A DNA stretch of 64,000 nucleotides from Hofstenia miamia. Lineage: Eukaryota > Xenacoelomorpha > Acoela. The DNA is taken from the NCBI GenBank assembly GCA_004352715.1, contig SCFE01000058.1, forward strand, positions 1,006,380-1,070,379, read 5' to 3'. The notes beneath the pieces were generated by a model. That model made no database searches and had not been told where the DNA came from. It was given only the letters and a program-made list of their open reading frames with translations. Of the stretch, positions 25,049 through 33,544 are shown piece by piece. Each line of letters opens with the position of its first letter. Within the stretch, counting starts at the first letter, position 1. The position numbers were made by a program, and so were the translations under genes.

Positions 25049-25490
25049 AGGGACGGATTAAAACCAATTTGGGCCCTAGGCAGATCATCTACTTCAGGCC
25101 CCAAGAAATATAATTGTGTATATTACTTCATATACAGGAATTTTAGAATAATATAATTTTGAAAATTAATATGTTAAATTGTAAAGCATGTAAATAACTA
25201 ATTTTAAAATGCACATTTACGTGCTTTAAGTTTTGCACATTCAATAATAAGGTCTTTAAAGTCTATCCTATGAAGGATATCATGCTCAATACTCATAAGT
25301 GAAAGCCAATTTAAATGCTCTTCCATAATTTTGTTCCATAGTTCATTCTTAATTATATTCAGTTTTGAGAAAGATCTTTCACCTGTGCAATTTGACACCA
25401 GAATTGAAAGATAAATTCTTAATATGATGTCAACATTGGAAAATGTTTGTGCTAGTTCTGTATTGTAGCATAATCTCAAATGAAAAGCTC
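25049..25490 (-). mobile_element. hAT transposon fragment (dimerisation domain and end)
   Basis: The 25,204-25,479 frame reads FSNVDIILRIYLSILVSNCT then GERSFSKLNIIKNELWNKIM and LNWLSLMSIEHDILHRIDF, the C-terminal hAT dimerisation domain of TTF-finger/ZMYM-like transposases. In an intact enzyme this region forms dimers, while the catalytic DDE part lies upstream and is missing here. At 25,049 the plus strand begins CAGGGACGGATTAAAACC, a plausible hAT terminal repeat just past the stop codon. This is the 3' end of a truncated element. Confidence 0.7.
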
Positions 25491-25781
25491 AATCTAGGAA
25501 AAAAGAATCAAAAGAAAATTAACACACAAAACTTGATTCGCCTTTTATTAGAATTTAGCTATATGAGGTTTGCCAAAAAATTGTAAAAGAAAATATCTGT
25601 CACAATGCCTTTTTGACAAAACGCGTGTGGACAAAAAGTTCTGCATTGATTTTAGCTTTATGATTGGGCCACGCAGAAGAATAATTACGTGGACTAAAGA
25701 AATTGGATAGTGACTGGTATTTGCTTAATTGGTAAACATATTTATTAATTTTCATATATAAACAAACAAAGCACTGTAAAG

Positions 25782-25904
25782 ATGATGAAATTTACCATAC
25801 TAGTGGTTTATTCTTTTTGTTTGGTGTTTTTAATTAATACGCAAGGAGAAGCTAAGCAAGCATTGCAAGTGGCAATCGATGGCTGTGTGCTAGGGGAAAC
25901 ATGA
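25782..25904 (+). CDS. Small ORF with signal peptide, unidentified
   Basis: A 40-codon frame starting ATGATG. The N-terminus is a textbook secretory signal: Met-Met-Lys, about 16 hydrophobic residues (TILVVYSFCLVFLIN), then a polar TQGEAKQ. Only 17 residues follow, with one Cys. A TATATAAAC box lies about 30 bp upstream. After the TGA the same frame continues for 13 codons including another Cys and then stops again, so this may be a secreted-protein gene or first exon broken by a nonsense change. No splice donor is convincing and no family is recognised. It lies between two hAT fragments. Confidence 0.3.
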   Translation: MMKFTILVVYSFCLVFLINTQGEAKQALQVAIDGCVLGET

Positions 25905-26095
25905 ATGGATTTCTGCCTTGAGAATCACAAGCAATTAAGTTAGGGTTATGTGTAGGAATGTTTTTATTCTTCACTTAGCTCTCTACCGATTGTTTTGTGT
26001 AACATGTAGTAAAACTCTAGTATACATAATCTTTACAATCGTTTGTCTTTCTCTTGTTGTCATCTATTTCATAACTTGGTTTTAAACATATAGAC

Positions 26096-26170
26096 AGGGG
26101 CGGGTTAACAGGGGATAGTTTGGGAAGTTGCCAGCGGGGCCGGCATAAGTTTGGGCCCAGAAATGTAAGA
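26096..26170. mobile_element. hAT-like terminal sequence
   Basis: CAGGGGCGGGTTAACAGGGG begins a GC-rich block (GGGGCCGGCATAAG, TTTGGGCCCAG) that stands out from AT-rich surroundings. It shares the CAGGG-CGG start and the GGGCCC core with the end at 25,049, in the same orientation. It is probably the end of a second, related hAT or MITE copy. No transposase is seen. Confidence 0.4.
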
Positions 26171-26521
26171 TTGAAATGAAATTTATTGAGATTCTTAATA
26201 ATTTGGAATGAACAATCAGTGGTGTAAGTACAAGGAGCATGGGCACATTTGAATTCATAAATTTTTAAACACAAAAAATTTTATAAAGATATAGAAACAT
26301 GTCATTGAAATCTATTATAGTGCTTCAGAAATCATGAAAGATTGTATTCAATTTATAAACTGACACATATAATCACTTTCACTGATTTGCAATTCAAATG
26401 AAAGTTCACAATGACTGAATTGGGTTTGATTCTCTTTCCACTCTCAAGCATTTACAAATCATGAAAGGAATTGCAACAAGTGAATGATTAGTTTATCAGT
26501 GATTGGCCACGATAATACACA

Positions 26522-26860
26522 AGTGGTAATAAAATATAGGGTTGTGTATATACGGGTTTCTAATAATAATCAGTTTTTAATAACTTTTTACACTTTTCTA
26601 TTGATTTAGATAAGAAAAAAGGCGTTTTTTAGAAATTTTGGATTTTACGGCCAGTGATAAAAAAAACTGTGGCCATACATATATAAATAATTATTTAATT
26701 ATACCCCTTTTTTAACTATGCACCAATATGTTTTAGAACAATTTTTTTTGCTTTTTAAAAAACCTGCCTTTTACGGACATCCCAAAAATTTAAGCAAAAC
26801 CACTTGTTGTTCAAAATTTTTACATGAAATTCAGTGCTTCTACTAAATTCTGTAAGGATG
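26522..26860 (+). repeat. Inner Polinton left terminal inverted repeat (copy B)
   Basis: Starts AGTGGTAATAAAATATAGGG and then follows the terminal-repeat consensus for over 300 bp. It shares CAGTTTT-AATAAC, ACGGCCAG and AAATAATTATT with copy C (inverse of 40,935-41,161), so B and C are the two ends of one element. They are more diverged from each other than A is from D, implying an older insertion. The 6 bp outside B (TACACA) do not match those outside C (ATAATG). Confidence 0.8.
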
Positions 26861-26891
26861 AAAAAAATTTTTAAAAAAAAAATTAGAAAAA

Positions 26892-27044
26892 GTGGAAGCA
26901 CTGCTTCCACTAAATTCTGTAAGGATGGGACATAGTTTTGAAAATAAAATTTAAAAAAGTGGAAGCACTGCTTCCACTAAATTCTGTAAGGATGGGACAT
27001 AGTTTTGAAATATAAATTTGAAAAAGTGGAAGCAGTGCTTAAAC
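26892..27044 (+). repeat. Subterminal 67-bp tandem repeat with palindrome
   Basis: GTGGAAGCACTGCTTCCAC, a 9-bp palindrome around one central base, begins at 26,892 and 26,959. A third, partly degraded copy is at 27,026, giving a constant 67-bp period. Each is followed by TAAATTCTGTAAGGATGGGA. The array sits just inside the terminal repeat, where a replication or integration protein could bind; that role is inference. Confidence 0.8.
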
Positions 27045-27095
27045 AAAAGAAATATAAATTAGAGACACCAATTTATACAGAAGCACAGGAAATCT

Positions 27096-27668
27096 TTACG
27101 AAATTCCATAATATTGAGAAATACACTTCCAATTTGCCATGAAGAATTGTTGGGGAAGCGTTGATCTTAAAAGTTCTTCTTTTACCGTAGCTAATTGGTA
27201 AAATTTAATAAGGAATCTAATTGATTTTGTAGAAAGTTGAATGTCTTTCAATTTTAACAGTCTTGCTACTGCAATTGTGCTCTTGCATAGATTTTTTAGT
27301 TGAAAGAGCACACTTCCTTTCAGAGCAGTGAAATACAAACCTTTATGATTTGTTGAAATTTCAGCTCTTTCCAGAAGCTTATAACTTTCAATACACTTCT
27401 CTCTCGATGTTGTGTCTATATCAATGTCATTAAATGACAAATTACGATAATTTTCGCCAAATATACTTGATCGATATTTATTGATGACTTCGAATCTTCT
27501 GTCAGCAATTGTTTCCTGCTCCATGTCATCAATATTTACAGAAAACGAATTCAAATTGTACTTTAAACCATAACTTCTCACTAGTTCCAAGTAGGCAGTC
27601 CTTTTTGATTGTTTAATGTAAGGGAAGATTCTTTCTGTTAACTGATAAAAATCCTGTTGCTGGTTCAT
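27096..27668 (-). CDS. Unknown Polinton protein, 190 aa
   Basis: Intact frame starting ATG at 27,668, first gene inside the left terminus. Lys/Leu/Arg-rich and probably all-helical, with no signal peptide, membrane segment or zinc site. The C-terminal half has Leu-rich helices (LKNLCKSTIAVARLLKLKDI). No family is recognised. Its place between the subterminal repeats and the structural genes suggests an accessory or regulatory protein of the element. About 450 bp of AT-rich DNA separates it from the next gene, and no TATATA-ATG motif like that of its neighbours is seen, so it may be regulated differently. Confidence 0.55.
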   Translation of the reverse strand: MNQQQDFYQLTERIFPYIKQSKRTAYLELVRSYGLKYNLNSFSVNIDDMEQETIADRRFEVINKYRSSIFGENYRNLSFNDIDIDTTSREKCIESYKLLERAEISTNHKGLYFTALKGSVLFQLKNLCKSTIAVARLLKLKDIQLSTKSIRFLIKFYQLATVKEELLRSTLPQQFFMANWKCISQYYGIS

Positions 27669-28174
27669 AATTATAAATCAATTGGAAAGTAGTAACGCCC
27701 AAATAATATATTTGAAACAACATAGTTTGTAATTTATATATTTCTATTCATTATATATTTCTAATTATATTTTTTAATATTAATTTTTTAAAGAATAATT
27801 TTCTACTAAATTAAAAATTGTACAAATGTTGAAATATATTATAATAAATTAATTTCGTATTCCCTTGGTAACTAAGCAATAAATGACGCTATAGTAACAG
27901 CTGGAAATATTGTGGAAAATTGCATCTGAATTCTCTTTGCATAATTTTGGTAATTTGAAATACCAAATTGTTGTCCATACAGCAACAATGATATTTTAGT
28001 AATAACCTTAATGAAACAAAAAACAGTGGAAACAGTGTTCTTCTTTAACTTTTTAATTAATCTCCTACAAATTTATTGCAAATATTGGAGACAAATTTAC
28101 AGCATAAAATCAAATTCAAAGTTTTGGGACGGGCCCGGGTTGGGTTTCGGTAGGGGATCAATAAAAATCTTTAA
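27669..28174. other. AT-rich spacer in the Polinton
   Basis: No conserved coding region. An 85-codon plus-strand frame (28,011-28,268) overlaps the end of the next minus-strand gene and has no motif. Confidence 0.5.
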
Positions 28175-28726
28175 CTACACCCTATTTCTTAAGCAAAACA
28201 TAAAACCTGTCAGATGTCCTAACAAAGGGCTTTTCTTTAAGAAATTACAAGTACTTTTAATAGCATAACAATAGCCCCTACCCAATCCATATTCATTGTA
28301 AAATCGACCATAACTGTCGTGGAGAATTGAATGTGTATGACAACATTTAATACTTCCAAATAAATATTCAAATAGGTTTGTTAAACATCCTTCTCCTGGT
28401 CCAATCAAACCAATTTCATGGTCAAATTTGTCTAATATTTCACTTATAGAAATGTTCTTGTCAAAATTAACCATATAAAGACGTTGGTAAGCTAAACAAG
28501 CCTTGAGAATCACAGGATTTAAATTAGGATAATTTAATTTTTTTATTTTAAAGTTATGTGATACATATTTTATAACTTCTTTTGGACTGGTTAATTCACG
28601 TTTCCTTGTTTCATTAGAACAATCCATAGATTGCATTCCATAAGTTTTTTCATTTTCTCCTGTTTTGGTATTATTACCTGTTTTCAGTATAACTGGTTCA
28701 CTTACAATTTGAACTCTTTTACTCAT
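28175..28726 (-). CDS. Polinton protein with His-Asp motif, 183 aa
   Basis: Intact frame from ATG at 28,726, preceded by CTCTTATATAGAA. The N-terminal 60 residues are polar and likely disordered. The C-terminal 80 contain GPGEGCLTNLFEYLFG and then HSILHDSYGRFYNEYGLGRG. A glycine-rich loop followed by a H-D-x-x-G helix recalls the Ca-loop and His-Asp catalytic pair of phospholipase A2 folds, and several cysteines flank it. A distinct PLA2 protein is already encoded at 35,566-36,099, so this may be a second membrane-active enzyme or only a resemblance. It sits 30 bp downstream of the fibre-like gene on the same strand. Function is not established. Confidence 0.6.
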   Translation of the reverse strand: MSKRVQIVSEPVILKTGNNTKTGENEKTYGMQSMDCSNETRKRELTSPKEVIKYVSHNFKIKKLNYPNLNPVILKACLAYQRLYMVNFDKNISISEILDKFDHEIGLIGPGEGCLTNLFEYLFGSIKCCHTHSILHDSYGRFYNEYGLGRGYCYAIKSTCNFLKKSPLLGHLTGFMFCLRNRV

Positions 28727-28756
28727 TTCTATATAAGAGATTAGAAAAAATTAATT

Positions 28757-30127
28757 TCAATAATTTGTCTTTGGGAGGAAATATGTCAAATTTTGCAAAC
28801 TAATCCATTTTATAGGTTCTTTGTCACTTGCAAACAGCCAAAATGGGCCATTCTTATGTGAAATATCACACCGAATTACACCATTAGATGTAGCTAGTCC
28901 AAATATTAATTTATTATATTCTAAACTATATGCAAGTTCCTGATTAATTTTAATTATATTTGCGCGATTTTGCAAGTTGTGCTTATTCCTTTGGCATATT
29001 CCTCTAAAGAAAACTTGTGTACCAATTACCTTATATTGACAATGTTGCAAATCAGAATTATAAGTGTTTTTAAATTCGGTATCAAATTCCATTCCTTTAA
29101 TATTATCACTGTTGTCAGTATTTAATTCAATATCATTCCAAAACAAATCAGTGGTGACAAAATATACATTATTTAAGGAAACAAATGTTTCTTCTAGTAC
29201 TAAATTATGTACAGACAATTCACCAAATTCACTAATTTGGACATAAACATCTTTTGATTTTTCACAAACTACTGCAAATCTGATTGTTTTTGGAGGCCAA
29301 GCTTCTTTTGGTAAAGTAAATAAAGTCAAGTTGCTAGACAAAGTCTCACCAGTTCTAAAAACATACTTACCTCTAAAATGTACAAAGGTATTAATTATTG
29401 TATAGTATACATCATTTTTTAAATGTAACATATTATAACGATTTTTTGATAAGATGCAAATTCCTGAAAGTGAAATCCAGCTATGATCATCTCTAACATA
29501 AATATAACCATTTTCTATTGAAATTTTATCAAAACCTTTATCACCATAGGCAGGAAAATCTAAAGCTTGCTCATGGCTTTCCGTTTTAAAAAATTGATTT
29601 TTATAAGCAGCTCCAGTAGTTTCCAAAGTTTCTATCAAACCAAATAACCATATTTTTTCAGAGAATTGCGATATTGCATAAGCCTTTTTAAAACCACGTT
29701 CATAATTTTTAGCAAATGTTTTTCCACCTTCAGTTCTTTCAAATAATTGAATATTCTTTTGGTAATTGTCTTGTAAATTTGAATAGAAATTATGCATAGA
29801 CTCAACACTACATAATTGAGTATTGGATTGTTTAATAATTTGCAAAATCTTGTTTTCATTGTTTGCAAGTCTTTTTTCAACATAATCTTCCATTTGTTGT
29901 TTGTTAATAGTATCCTTTTCCTGTTCACCATCACGAACATTTATAATTTTCTCATTGCGCATATTTAAATCTCTATTAAAAAGATTATATCCTGATATAT
30001 CTAACTTATTATTTTCAATCTGATTTATTTTGTATTTTATGAGTTTAAGATCTGTTTCTATGTAATTATTGTAAACCTCTTTATAAGAATGTGTAGCTTC
30101 AGGTATTCCACTATTATTAAATCCCAT
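28757..30127 (-). CDS. Putative fibre/spike-like virion surface protein, 456 aa
   Basis: Largest intact structural-type frame on the left arm, ATG at 30,127 directly after CTCTTATATAA. Residues about 40-85 hold a LNMRNEKIINVRDGE then DTINKQQMEDYVEKRL segment. This N-x-K-I-x-N-(gap)-D-x-x-N-K-x-x-x-x-Y-V pattern recurs in trimeric viral and phage fibres, usually followed by a coiled coil, and indeed residues 80-130 are helical. The C-terminal 300 residues are beta-rich with many aromatic and Asn residues, suiting a receptor-binding head. No transmembrane segment is seen. The role is inferred from architecture and position beside the protease; no homologue is recognised with certainty. Confidence 0.6.
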   Translation of the reverse strand: MGFNNSGIPEATHSYKEVYNNYIETDLKLIKYKINQIENNKLDISGYNLFNRDLNMRNEKIINVRDGEQEKDTINKQQMEDYVEKRLANNENKILQIIKQSNTQLCSVESMHNFYSNLQDNYQKNIQLFERTEGGKTFAKNYERGFKKAYAISQFSEKIWLFGLIETLETTGAAYKNQFFKTESHEQALDFPAYGDKGFDKISIENGYIYVRDDHSWISLSGICILSKNRYNMLHLKNDVYYTIINTFVHFRGKYVFRTGETLSSNLTLFTLPKEAWPPKTIRFAVVCEKSKDVYVQISEFGELSVHNLVLEETFVSLNNVYFVTTDLFWNDIELNTDNSDNIKGMEFDTEFKNTYNSDLQHCQYKVIGTQVFFRGICQRNKHNLQNRANIIKINQELAYSLEYNKLIFGLATSNGVIRCDISHKNGPFWLFASDKEPIKWISLQNLTYFLPKTNY

Positions 30128-30608
30128 TTATATAAGAGTTTAGAAAATAGTTTTTAATATATTCTTCATTTTTATGTCTGTCACATTTTCTTTTGTAAAG
30201 ATCATTAATTATTGAGAAATAATCTCTTCCCTTACATCTTTAATATTTAAACCAAATACAATAGTATCCACATAATACACTAGAACTTTGTTGATACTGT
30301 GAGCTGTTGTACACAGTATTGTCCTTAACATCTTTAAATATTGAAAAAATACTTTGAAATGGAGGTAGACCAAAACTATCAAAATACTCAAGATTGACAG
30401 AGCCAAACTCTTTAGTATCCTTAAAATAATAAAATGCTATCCAATGTGTGCCAGTATTTGAAGAATGGTCTAAATTACAAACATAAAATCCAAAACCCAA
30501 ATTTTTCAAATTATTTCTAGAAAAGATCCCCTTAAAGTTTTTAACATTCTTCATAAATTGTAAAATATCATAATTTGAAAGGGGATTACTAAAGTTTAAA
30601 CTGAATAG
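30117..30608 (-). pseudogene. Adenain-like cysteine protease (C5 family), interrupted
   Basis: Virion maturation protease of Polintons and adenoviruses. The frame shows LSNYDILQFMKN (N-terminal helix), KGIFSRNNL, VCNLD, then the catalytic set: His in TGTHWIAFYYF, Asp in EYFDSFGLPP, Gln in the YQQ stretch and Cys in VLCGYYCIW. A TAA at 30,240-30,242 stops it just after the Cys motif, but the same frame stays open to 30,117 with a plausible family C-terminus (RCKGRDYFSIINDLY). So the copy carries one nonsense codon. The conserved N-terminus lies upstream of the first in-frame ATG (30,554) and overlaps the 3' end of the pX-like gene in the -1 frame, next to an A AAA AAC heptamer (30,608-30,614). 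Confidence 0.85.
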
Positions 30609-31114
30609 TTTTTTTTTATCTGCATTCCTTTTCCTTTAGGTGTATTTAATCGCATTCCTTTCCCTTTTGAACCTGGAGGTCCAATTTTCATCCCATTTCC
30701 TTTAGGTGTATTTAATCGCATACCTTCTCCTGGAATTGCTTGTTTTAATCCCTTTCCAAAGATTTTATTGACTGAATTTCTTCCCAAGGCTCCCATTGCA
30801 CCAGTAACTAATGGTGCTACTGCATACTTTCCAATTAATGGAGCAGCTGCCATAAGTAAGGAGCCCAAAGCACCACCATTTGTCTTCATTGCAATAATTT
30901 GTGTTGTAGAAAATTTAATATCACAAGCTTTATTTATTTTCTTTGCTTTCTCTAATTTATTTATTTGTCTTTCTGTTAAAAGAAATGGAACGGAAGTTCC
31001 TTGGCTAGTATTACTAACCCTTAAAGTTATAGGACTTGAGTTTTTAATACTTTTTTTCAATTTATTTAATTGACCATTAGTTAAGTATAAGTTATAGTTC
31101 TTATATTCTGTCAT
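30596..31114 (-). CDS. Adenovirus pX-like core/minor capsid protein, 172 aa
   Basis: Intact, ATG at 31,114 preceded by CTTATATATACAA. The N-terminal half has two copies of a Leu-Thr-x-x-Gln-(Leu/Ile)-(x)-Lys-Leu-(Lys/Glu)-Lys pattern (LTNGQLNKLKKS, LTERQINKLEKA). Residues about 85-125 are a Gly/Ala-rich hydrophobic stretch (LGSLLMAAAPLIGKYAVAPL, then GAMGALGRNS). The tail has repeated basic Gly-Lys-Gly-Met-Arg-Leu-Asn-Thr-Pro-Lys units. Polinton/adintovirus genomes carry such a pX-like protein, thought to bind DNA or the inner capsid and possibly disturb membranes. The 3' end overlaps the protease frame. Confidence 0.65.
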   Translation of the reverse strand: MTEYKNYNLYLTNGQLNKLKKSIKNSSPITLRVSNTSQGTSVPFLLTERQINKLEKAKKINKACDIKFSTTQIIAMKTNGGALGSLLMAAAPLIGKYAVAPLVTGAMGALGRNSVNKIFGKGLKQAIPGEGMRLNTPKGNGMKIGPPGSKGKGMRLNTPKGKGMQIKKNYSV

Positions 31115-31147
31115 TTGTATATATAAGTAAGAGTGAAAATAATTTCA

Positions 31148-33544
31148 CTAAAGGAACCCATATGGAAAACTCTCATTATTATTTAAGTAATACCTTTTAT
31201 CATCAAATGGTGAGAGAGAATTCTTCTCTGTAGAGATTAAACTAATTTTATGTTTTATATTTCTCAACGTATAATTGTTTGAAACACCAATTTTATTTGT
31301 TTCTAAACAATTTTTATAATCTTTAAAAGTTAACTTTTCTTTCTCAACTTTTGTTATTCCTTTCAAAGTGTTTTTACTTTTATCATTAACTTTATATGAA
31401 TACATTTTGCTCTTCAAAGCAACAAACTCATCTAAATAAATACTTTCAGGTGTTTCTATCTTAAAATATCCAGGAATCTTTTTAAATTGTTCATTGAATA
31501 ATTCGTGATTCTTATCAAAATTACTAAAATCAAATAATTCGTAATCGTCATTAAGTGTTTTCAAATCATTAATTATATCTTTAGTTTTTATATTTAAAAT
31601 GAAACTGTCTGTATCCATATAGTTCAAGGTAATATTATTCTCACCAAAAAATGGTTGCAAGACATCGTAATAAGTCTGGTACATTAAGAGTTTTGAAAGT
31701 TCTAAAACAGTAAATCCAAGATATATTGGTTTATCAAACTTCAATTTAGTTTGATAGTAATGATATACTAGAAAATCATCAAAATCAGAATGTGTTTTAA
31801 ATTCTAATTTGCTTTGTTCTTTAATTAATTTTTCTGGAGTTTCAGTTTTATTAAACATTTTTACATTAATCCGTCCTCTAATATTTTCACAAGTTTTTCC
31901 AAAGAAAGCATTATTTAAAAGTTTATAAAAATCTTTTTCAAAACTATTTTTTGCTTTTGAACGCATGTTCGTGTTGTGGTCAATGTATTTTTCTAAAACT
32001 TTTTTCTGTTTAAATGAAATTACTCTGTGCACTTTACCCATTTCCATGCCCATTCGTAGATAAAACTTTAATAGCCTATAATGGCAAAAATAGAATGTTT
32101 TATCATATTGATCACAAATAAGCTTTGGTGTAGGACAAACACTTTTAAGAGCAATTTGATTTTGATATTTGCTATATTCAGAAGGGTCTACCTTTCTTTT
32201 AACTGGACAAAATGGAAAGTTTTTTGTTTTATTTTTCAATTTATTTGGATATGATAAGTCACACTCAATAAAATATCCAATAGGACTGTTATCAGAAGTT
32301 CCAATTATTTTCTCAATTAGGTCCTCATTTACTTCTAAAAACTTAAAATCACTATAAGGAAGGTTTTGTTTCATTGCCCAGCCATATAGATTATTTGCGT
32401 CAATATACAAAATTTTATTTTCATCTGTTGATTTAATATATCTATTGCCCATTATGGAGCTTATCCCCCCGCGGATGTTTTGTTCAATTGAAAGTACAAT
32501 GTCGGGATCTTTCAAATAATCTAATTGAACATTTGTAAATTTTAATCCACATTGCCAAGTGTATCCAGGTAATGAGTAGGCATAACACGGATTTAAACCA
32601 TATTTTTCTTTACCAAGTTTAATAAAATTTTCAAAAATATCTGCTAGTAATAGGACATCAACTTTTAAATACAACATTGTTAATTCTTTTCCAGATTTAA
32701 TATCATACTTTTTAATTACTTTATTAGTTCTTTCTATTTCATCTTCATTTGGGACCTTTTGAGTTAGAGTTGAAAAGTAGTCTGATTTTTTATCTGGAAG
32801 TTTTCCATAAGATTCAGGAGTATCAAAAAATTCATATGGGTAGGCTAATTTAGATTGTACAAGTTCACATTGTCCTAAACATTTTTCTAGAATAGGCTTT
32901 TTCTCAAGATTATTTGCTAAATTATTTAATGATGATGCAAGAAATCTGTAAGAATCTAAAAACCTTATACAACCATATTGTACAGAAATATATTCTTCTT
33001 CAGTTTTACATAGGGGTTTTATAACCAACTTGTCTTTACATTTAAATAATTCATTGAAAAATAAATGTGAATCATATCGTGAATAATTATGAAAATACAA
33101 TGGTACAAAAGCCATTCGTTGTTTTTGAGCCATCAAATTACAATTATTACAAGCTGCACCTCTGTATTTCCCAGTTAAATGACAATGATCTCTTACTAAA
33201 TAGTCCTTTGTACATCCACATAAATAACATTCCTTTGAATTTTTAAATTCTTCATTTTCTTTTTTAGTAATTTTCATTGAAATGTCACGTTTAAACATAA
33301 AGAAGAACTTGTTTTCTAATTCTTTAATTTTTTGAACAAATACTTCAACACAATCTTTTCCAAAATAAGAGATGTATTTTGACTTACATAATTCAGGTAT
33401 ATCTGATTTTACATATATTCCAAAAGCAATAGGTAATTGATTACATAAAATTGTAGTTTTATCAACATCAGATAAATTACATTTACTCTCAACCTTTTCA
33501 TTATAACATTCAAAATCCTCATAAATTCTAAATGGAACATCTAT
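31148..33544 (-). CDS. Protein-primed DNA polymerase B, exonuclease and polymerase part
   Basis: Replicative polymerase that copies the linear element genome from a protein primer. Motifs in order on the minus strand: YEDFECY (ExoI, about 33,520-33,500), a Cys/His cluster CYLCGCTKDYL...DHCHLTG...CNNCN (about 33,230-33,130) typical of Maverick polymerases, HNYSRYDSHLF (ExoII, 33,090), YIDANNLYGWAM (polymerase motif A, about 32,410), YKLLNNAFFGKTCEN (motif B, about 31,910) and NYMDTDSF (motif C, about 31,615). All catalytic aspartates are present. It is in the same frame as the upstream N-terminal part and is separated from it only by a TAA at 33,545-33,547; the first ATG after this stop is at 33,298, beyond ExoI. 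It ends 33 bp before the pX-like gene. Confidence 0.93.
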   Translation of the reverse strand: MDVPFRIYEDFECYNEKVESKCNLSDVDKTTILCNQLPIAFGIYVKSDIPELCKSKYISYFGKDCVEVFVQKIKELENKFFFMFKRDISMKITKKENEEFKNSKECYLCGCTKDYLVRDHCHLTGKYRGAACNNCNLMAQKQRMAFVPLYFHNYSRYDSHLFFNELFKCKDKLVIKPLCKTEEEYISVQYGCIRFLDSYRFLASSLNNLANNLEKKPILEKCLGQCELVQSKLAYPYEFFDTPESYGKLPDKKSDYFSTLTQKVPNEDEIERTNKVIKKYDIKSGKELTMLYLKVDVLLLADIFENFIKLGKEKYGLNPCYAYSLPGYTWQCGLKFTNVQLDYLKDPDIVLSIEQNIRGGISSIMGNRYIKSTDENKILYIDANNLYGWAMKQNLPYSDFKFLEVNEDLIEKIIGTSDNSPIGYFIECDLSYPNKLKNKTKNFPFCPVKRKVDPSEYSKYQNQIALKSVCPTPKLICDQYDKTFYFCHYRLLKFYLRMGMEMGKVHRVISFKQKKVLEKYIDHNTNMRSKAKNSFEKDFYKLLNNAFFGKTCENIRGRINVKMFNKTETPEKLIKEQSKLEFKTHSDFDDFLVYHYYQTKLKFDKPIYLGFTVLELSKLLMYQTYYDVLQPFFGENNITLNYMDTDSFILNIKTKDIINDLKTLNDDYELFDFSNFDKNHELFNEQFKKIPGYFKIETPESIYLDEFVALKSKMYSYKVNDKSKNTLKGITKVEKEKLTFKDYKNCLETNKIGVSNNYTLRNIKHKISLISTEKNSLSPFDDKRYYLNNNESFPYGFL

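Noticed and set aside
31148-33298. Polymerase as a separate gene starting at the ATG at 33,298
   Set aside because: That start would omit the ExoI motif; the same frame is open up to the TAA at 33,545 and the upstream part is in phase.
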